From Allium sativum (taxonomy: Eukaryota; Streptophyta; Magnoliopsida; Asparagales; Amaryllidaceae), in assembly GCA_030737875.1 (NCBI GenBank), contig CM060912.1, positions 210,813,231 through 210,877,230 of the forward strand: a stretch of DNA of 64,000 nt, given 5' to 3'. Made by a program: the position numbers and the translations under genes. This document shows positions 58,401 to 64,000 of the stretch, piece after piece. The stretch's first letter is position 1. Each line of letters begins with the position of its first letter. The notes beneath the pieces were generated by a model, which was not told the DNA's origin, did no database searches, and saw only the letters and a list, made by a program, of their open reading frames with translations.

Positions 58401-58867
58401 TATGAAATTTGAAACCTAGCGATAATTCCACATCCCGGATCCAACAAAAGTGGTTTCATCGAATTCCGAGTTAGTTTGCAAAATGTCTATTTTCAAGGGC
58501 TATATATTCTATAGCGACCTTTCTGAAAATTCATTTGGCCATAACTTTTTACTCCCGCTATAAAACTTCGATTTTTCAGATTCGTTAGAAAGATATTCAC
58601 TAACAGATTTAAATATTTTTGGTTTCACTAAAATCCATTTTATTTTGCACCCGGTACAGTCAGTCAAACCTTGAATTGAAATTTTGAAACTGCCGCACCA
58701 TTTCAGGCCTTGTTTATAATTCAAAGTAATTATATTTATTTTCAAACTTCGATTCAAACATACTTTTCGTCATTGTTATTTAAAATATTTATTTTAAATA
58801 CTTAAAATTCACTATTTTAGCCAATTTAAATTTCTTAAAACTGGCTCAGATTTTCCGGGTTGTTACA
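55418..58867 (-). repeat. Element 3 LTR-B, proximal part right of Element 4
   Basis: Continues LTR-B after the nested insertion and follows LTR-A from 34304 to 37821. A deletion of about 95 bp relative to LTR-A lies near 55526 (between ATTTCA and GTTTACTTCC). Ends CGGGTTGTTACA beside the next polypurine tract. Joined with 39607-41056 it makes an LTR of about 4.9 kb. Confidence 0.9.
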
Positions 58868-59549
58868 ATCTCCCCCACTTAAAACTTTTCGTCCCCGAAA
58901 AGGAACAAAGTCGAAAGTGGTTTGATTAGCCAACTCTACTTTCAATCTTGCTTCCATTCTTCAACTTTTCAGTTTCTAAGAATTTTCAAATTCTTCAAAA
59001 TTTTGGCTAACACCCTAAATTTTCGAAAAATTTCGCCATAACCACCTTTGTACGGGGGACTTCGGGATATTTCAAATAGCCTCCCATGGCCCTCACCAGT
59101 CCAAAAGAAAAAGAAAAAGCCAATCGGCTCATAAAATCATCAAATCCCAAGAAATACAATAAACGTGTACATATTTGTCGGGCAAACAATTTTATTCCTC
59201 TGCTTAGCTGTTTATCCATAACCTGTTCACACATATATAATGCACATGCATATATTGCTATCAATTTCTAAATCAGTTTGATCAATTGCATATAATTCAT
59301 TCTTCGTTCTCTTATTGATTAAATTAACTATCATTCTAATAATTCAATTAATCAAATCCACAATCACACAACACAACCAACAATCAATTTGTTTTTAACT
59401 TTTCAAAAATATACCAAATAATCAATATACTCCTTTGAAATCATTCAGACTATATAATTAAGAAGTTTACATGCATGAAAGGAAAACAACAGCAAAGTAG
59501 AGAACAAAACGGTAATGCAAAGATATGGTAAAGGTACCTTGCACCAGAG

Positions 59550-60380
59550 TCAATCAGAGATATCCACCTTGCACTTAGGATAGGCTTTCTTAATGCTTTC
59601 CTCTGTTTCCCAAGTACAATCTCGCTGATCTCCACTCCATTGCACTTGCTGATTACACTTTAAACATACGACTGCTTTAACCTTTTTCTGATCGACTCTA
59701 GGCTTCTTTCTGGCCCCAGACGTCGTACTGGCCTCAGGCTGTGTACTTGTCTCTGGGCTATCAGTTTCGAATTTCCTTTTACTGCTAGTGCTGACTTCCT
59801 CTTCGTCGACAAAAAGGCCTCACTTATTTAGATCTTCATACTGATAAGCCATGTAAATCATTTCAGAAAAAGGAAGCTTCACATGGCCCATCACACTATT
59901 TTGGTACTTCCTTTGAATACCATTAATAAACCTCAAATTCTTCCTCTTTGGATCTTGAATTAGATGCGGGGCAAAATGAGAAAGTTCATTGAATTTCTTA
60001 TGATATTCCGGAATGGTCATATCTCCTTGTATTAGATAATAAAATTCATCACATAACCGCTCAGTTGCATCTGGAGGAATAATTTTTTCAATGAAAATCT
60101 CTTTGAATCTATCCCAGGTTATATCACCTTCTAGATTATCCTTAACAATCGAATCCCACCAGAACAAAGCTTCGTCTTTGAGTGCCCAAGATGCCAGTAA
60201 TCTTTTTTGGTCATCCCTCAGCTTTAAAACTTCAAAGATTTTCTCAGCAGAACGAATCCAAGCTTGTGTTTTAATAATGGATTCTTCCCCCAAGAATGGT
60301 ACTCCACCCATATTTCTATATTTCTTAAGTAGAGCTTCAACATCAGGCTCCAACCTACCTCTTCTACTTCTACCACTCAT
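59550..60380 (-). pseudogene. Retrotransposon Gag, one in-frame stop (copy 2)
   Basis: Counterpart of the gag at 38523-39353, with the same length from start to the equivalent end. It begins MSGRSRRGRLEPDVEAL and stays open for 186 residues, past the whole W-rich gag core (FWWDSIVKDN; WDRFKEIFIEKIIPP; YHKKFNELSHFAP), until a TGA at 59820-59822 where copy 1 has an arginine codon. The last 90 codons, with the lysine-rich tail and CLKC half zinc knuckle, remain in frame beyond it. The position broken in copy 1 is intact here, so the two copies were inactivated independently, or the TGA was the older loss in only one lineage. A truncated 186-residue Gag might still fold, but lacks the RNA-binding tail. 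Confidence 0.85.
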
Positions 60381-60507
60381 TTTTCAATGTATGCAAATAG
60401 CAGACAAAGTGTTAGGCCAACAGAAAAGGTAATTTTTAAAACATAGAGACATATACTTGAATGTAAATGTGTCTATCGAGGTGTATTTCATTCTGCTATA
60501 CTCATAC

Positions 60508-60566
60508 TAGGATATTACTGATCCTATCTGTAATGAGTTATTCGTCTTAGAACACTACTGGTTCTA
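60508..60566 (-). ncRNA. Tandem leader stem-loops (Element 3, internal 2)
   Basis: Plus-strand view: TAGGAT, loop ATTACTG, ATCCTA (60508-60526) and TAGAAC, loop ACTACTG, GTTCTA (60548-60566); both stems perfect over 6 bp. Transcribed-strand loops CAGTAAT and CAGTAGT. Confidence 0.75.
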
Positions 60567-60633
60567 TTTCTGATGAATTCGTTAATATGTTATATTCCAG
60601 AACTAAGCTTAACCAAAGCTATGATACCACGTT

Positions 60634-62050
60634 TGTGACGTTACCGCGAAATCCGGTATGCTTTGCAACCATCCCTTTATCCTCCAGTACAACAGGTAAA
60701 ACCCACTGTGGCTCACAATGGTCCCCCAGTACCACTTGTTTTACGGCCAGCCTCTCGACTGTCAGCACACAGCAACCAACCCCCACAAGGGACATGTGGG
60801 GGTAAGAGCCCACTGTTCGCCACCAAACCACATGGTGAGAACCCCCCATCATGACTGCAACAAGGACTGGTATGAGAAATCTACTTAACACATTTTTCAA
60901 TATGGCTAATCACAGGACCACACCACTTTTGCGGAATGGGTTAACTCCATTGGATTGTCAGTTCTTTAAAAGAAACAAATCTTTCAAACATCGAAATGCT
61001 TTTTATAAAAATGAAGCCATTATAAGACTCAGTTCCCATCACACTATGCAACACAAACCGGAGGATAGAGTTTTACCTTATAATGGCCAAAATATGCTTG
61101 ATACGAGAAAAACAAATCATTTGATATTATTGCTAGTGTATATATGTTTCAAAAACAATTTCAATCATAAATTTCAATCATAGACGGCATGGGTACCATA
61201 TATCATGTCGCCATATATATATACAATCAAAACCGCACGGTGTCGTATTTGGAAATTGGATTTCCATCATGAACCGAGGCAAAAGATAGTCCCCACTGCT
61301 TCGAGACAATCTAGCGTACCTTGTCTCAGGAACAGCCGCAACTGCACCTTGGATCGTCAGGGCCAGTCCACCGATGTGGATTAAAATGCCTGAACACTAC
61401 GTCTCCCCGCCCTTTGGGGCGTAAGTGAGCCCAATGACTCCATCGGTCCCGGATTGACCGATATATCCGAGGCGCCTCGCAACAACAACAACCACACAGG
61501 TGAAAATAATATAAATGTCAGGGCTGGTAGGTCACTGACACCACCCTAGCTAGAAAGAGACGCATGTCCTCCCTGAGGTCCTCTTCCGTTTCTGGTTCAT
61601 ACCGGGGTGTGAGGCTCGCGAATTCATGTTATACACAAAGCTACGCTACACAGGCCGTGCTTTGATCATCAACCACAAGACTTTGCTTTTCAACAGAAGC
61701 CTTGATCATCTACCACACAGGCATGCCACACAGGCAATTCACTCCATGCGACTGATTTCTATCAATATATAACCTTTGAGCTCGTACGTCTCAGAGAAGG
61801 GCGTTAAGCAAGAGAATAAATTCTCCGCCGCCAAACATATATATATTTAATAGAGATCAATCAGCACAGAACAAAATCCAATGTCAGACACACAGCCCAT
61901 TTACACGTTCGTTCTGGGTCTGAACGAAACCAGAGGCACTCATTACCTCGCACATCCGCACAATCAACAAGTACGTCTGGACGACTACTACTTCAACCCC
62001 TTCAAGGTAGCTACTCCCATCATGAGCATCAGTAGCACCCCTCCATTCGA
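60634..62050 (-). repeat. Element 3 LTR-C, truncated
   Basis: Starts TGTGACGTTACC like LTR-B, follows it through the distal block, and stops inside CCATTCGATGTGA where a new sequence begins. The remaining 3.5 kb or so of this LTR should resume to the right of the window after the inserted element. Confidence 0.85.
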
Positions 62051-62340
62051 TGTGACACCCCGTATTTTTACGATTTAAAAATAAGAAATTTACGTACGTA
62101 TGTGATGATACGCAAGCGTATAAACTAATGAACTATGAAAATAAAAGATATTATGTTTATACTTTTAGAATTAAGTTAAACGGAATTTACCATTGCGTTC
62201 ATCTCGGAAAAATACGCGAAATAGAGTCCGAGTTTTCGAGAATCGGAGCACGTATGACCCAGTTAAGGCCCATATCGATTTTCAGGAAATTTCAAGTATG
62301 AAACAGCTCGAAAATTCAGAAGTTTGGTCCAGGCGGGGTA

Positions 62341-62434
62341 GGCGGGAAGTTTCCCGCCAAAGCCCATGGCGACTGGGAAGTCGACAGGGCTGTCGACACC
62401 CCAGGACCCAAGTCGACAGGGCTGTCGACTTGGG
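62341..62434. repeat. Cluster of GC-rich palindromes
   Basis: GGCGGGAA-GT-TTCCCGCC (62341-62358); GTCGACAG-GG-CTGTCGAC (62380-62397, same core as the next); CCCAAGTCGACAG-GG-CTGTCGACTTGGG (62407-62434), with 13-bp perfect arms and a GG centre; then a further GTCGAC at about 62436. They lie upstream of the TATA box at 62581. Confidence 0.9.
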
Positions 62435-62580
62435 GGTCGACTGGGCCCAAAAACACACTTCTGTGTGTTACGGCCTGGTGCACCTGGTCATCTGTTTGGT
62501 CTAGTCTGGTGGCCTGAGACGGGTTTTAAAGGTTCAGATTGGTCCTAGGGTTAATCCTAAGGTCCTAATCACTCCTAATC

Positions 62581-62589
62581 TCTATAAAT
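62581..62589 (+). promoter_or_regulatory. TATA box in the last element
   Basis: CTATAAATA in a GC-poorer context followed about 30 bases later by A/C-rich sequence suitable for initiation. Promoter assignment rests on this motif and its position only. Confidence 0.5.
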
Positions 62590-63718
62590 AAGCCCCTAAC
62601 CTACCCCTAAATCCTCATTATTCATTCATGCAACTAAACTATGGCAAAATTATTACTCTCATGGCCTCCACTCTCATTCTAAAATTCCTAAGTAAATTCC
62701 TATGAGAGATTCATGTTCATTCAAGTGTTTTCAAGCATGAATGGATGTTGTTAGCTTGCATTCAAGTCAAGTTGCAACATTTCTATTTCAAAGCAAGGGT
62801 TTTTATTGATTTGGAGCTTTCATATTGGGTTTATTTGATTGCATAAGAGCTTCGTCTCAATCTTTGTTTTGCATTTCGATTTGTGCCTTCATAGTAATGT
62901 AAGCCCTTTCCCTACTCTTAGATATTAACTATGAAGTTAAATGTTCATGTTGCAAGTTTGGGTTTGATCATTAAGTATGATACATGCTATCATGTCATGC
63001 AAGTTTATGAAGTCATTATCTTGATCTTGTGGGCTAAAAGCTACAACCTTTATGTTGAAATGTTGCATTATGCAACATGAGAACCCTCATAACCTTTATG
63101 TCAACTTGCATATGAAGTCATAACCCTTATATGATGATATATGCGAGTTACTAGTCATCATTCCATGTCTTTTGTCACCATGATTCGCTTATGTGCCAAG
63201 TTTGGGTTTATGCATGTTTTTGAGGCTTAAGAATGTAACATGCAAGTTAATGAACACATTTGTGCCTCATTTGCCACCATGATTAACTTGTGTCTTAATA
63301 TCCTTTTTTGTCATGCCTTTGCCAAGTCTCTTCTTTTAATCCATTACGTTGTTGCGAACGTATATGCGAGTTTAAAAGCGTTGGGTTATGTTATGGGTAA
63401 TTTCTAATGACATGAAAATATAACTTAAAAACATGACTTGAAATATAACATGGAAGTTGACATGTAAGTATGCTTGAAAATATGAAGTTGGGAATTTACC
63501 TATTAAGTTAGGTCTACCCATACTATGGAATTGGGAATTTACCTATTGAGTTAGGTCTACCCATATTCTTAAGAAAACTTGAATATGAACATGACACTAG
63601 ACTAAACATGAAAGTGACCAACTCGAGGTTGGGTTGAGTTTGTGTTAGCCTACCTTGTGGACTAGGCAACACAAAGTCAAGAAACCAACCGTTGAAGAGT
63701 ATTTCAAGTTATACGACT

Positions 63719-63980
63719 CCGGTTCGGATCGGAAGGAAACACCACAATTCAGATTGATAGCAGCATATCGGTTCGGATCGGGTAAAATTCTCTGTTCGGA
63801 TCGGATGTCTCTTACTGGATAAATTGGCAAAGCATACCTGATCGGATCGGAAGGCCAATAAATCTCAGGTGGATCGGAAAGCCGTCTGCTTGCCACGACT
63901 TCGGAGTGGAGCGGAGTATGATTAGAGAAGAAGAGACGTCCAAGCTACTCCGGTTCGGATCGGGTATTCCGATCCGAGCC
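63719..63980. repeat. Irregular GTTCGGATCGG micro-repeats
   Basis: The word GGTTCGGATCGG or a close variant occurs near 63720, 63771, 63793, 63841, 63871 and 63952, with a reverse-complement copy (CCGATCCGA) near 63970. Spacing is irregular (22 to 80 bp), unlike a satellite. Confidence 0.8.
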
Positions 63981-64000
63981 CCCAACCTGCACATCTCCGA

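Larger units (their letters stand above)
58868..60633 (-). mobile_element. Element 3 internal region 2, 1766 bp
   Basis: Same layout as internal region 1 and only slightly different from it, with a 12-base deletion between AGCCAA repeats near 59118. The primer complement at 60618-60629 has GCTATGATACCA, one change from copy 1. Both leader stem-loops are perfect here (60508-60526 and 60548-60566). Confidence 0.85.
32677..62050 (-). mobile_element. Element 3: LTR-internal-LTR-internal-LTR gag-only element(s)
   Basis: Reading left to right: LTR-A 32677-37821, internal region 37822-39606, LTR-B 39607-58867 (split by Element 4), internal region 58868-60633, LTR-C from 60634, cut at 62051. Each internal region has a polypurine tract complement at its left end and a Met-tRNA primer complement at its right end, so all units are on the minus strand. 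The single shared middle LTR indicates unequal recombination between two copies rather than two separate insertions. Each internal region encodes only a Gag, with protease, reverse transcriptase and integrase missing, as in TR-GAG elements. Confidence 0.85.
62051..64000 (+). mobile_element. Start of another inserted element, probably an LTR
   Basis: The join with LTR-C is TGTGACACCCCG, a typical LTR start, at 62051 (or TGACACCCC at 62053). The sequence is unrelated to the other LTRs. A TATA box CTATAAATA at 62581-62589 followed by a leader with ATGGC near 62641 fits an LTR promoter on the plus strand about 530 bp in. Long palindromes lie at 62341-62434 and GTTCGGATCGG-like words repeat from 63719 to 63980. 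No end, primer site or gene is visible inside the window. The short open frames here look non-coding. Confidence 0.6.

Overview
The window looks like an intergenic, repeat-packed stretch of a flowering-plant nuclear genome, probably a eudicot. It is AT-rich, contains no intact cellular gene I can recognise, and shows no tRNA, rRNA or CRISPR. Most of it is a nest of Ty3/gypsy-type LTR retroelements primed by initiator-Met tRNA. These have unusually long LTRs (about 4.9 to 7.0 kb) and very small internal regions (0.39 to 1.8 kb) that are either non-coding or carry only gag. They fit the LARD / TR-GAG kind of non-autonomous element. The species cannot be told from the sequence.

Layout. (a) 1-7693: AT-rich sequence with small tandem repeats and possible decayed exons. 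(b) 7694 to about 9205: an old minus-strand LTR relic of the same superfamily; its far end is not visible. (c) 10651-25435: Element 1, plus strand, complete, with two near-identical LTRs of about 6.87 kb, a 1042-bp internal region and a perfect ATTGC target-site duplication. (d) 25436-26379: single-copy flank with a possible minus-strand promoter. (e) 26380-32676: Element 2, minus strand, a 6.07-kb LTR plus a stub of internal region. (f) 32677-62050: Element 3, minus strand, inserted in Element 2 and arranged LTR-internal-LTR-internal-LTR, with a gag reading frame in each internal region. (g) 41057-55417: Element 4, minus strand, inserted in the middle LTR of Element 3; LTRs of about 7.0 kb flank only 390 bp. 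(h) 62051-64000: the start of another element, probably an LTR, that cuts off the third Element 3 LTR and runs out of the window.

How the parts relate. The elements have largely different sequences but share a common plan. On the transcribed strand an LTR reads: about 1 kb of U3-like sequence, a GC- or pyrimidine-rich exon-like leader ending in a splice-donor match, kilobases of AT-rich tandem and palindromic repeats, a conserved distal block of about 1.5 kb, and a splice-acceptor match close to the LTR end. The internal region then has a Met-tRNA primer site, a short run of stem-loops, gag (Element 3 only), a conserved block, and a polypurine tract of the form AAGTGGGGGAGAT. Because little or no protein is encoded, the elements presumably move with enzymes supplied by a relative elsewhere in the genome (inference).

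The most interesting signals are at the RNA-structure level. First, tandem stem-loops lie about 60-160 nt after the primer site; their 6-7 bp stems differ between families but pair, and the 7-nt loops follow the pattern YAGYARU. Second, a hairpin of about 12 bp in the distal LTR keeps its pairing in five element groups although the stem sequence has been replaced. Both look like selected cis-acting RNA elements, perhaps for packaging or dimerisation. Calls of structure and divergence here were made by eye, without folding or alignment software.
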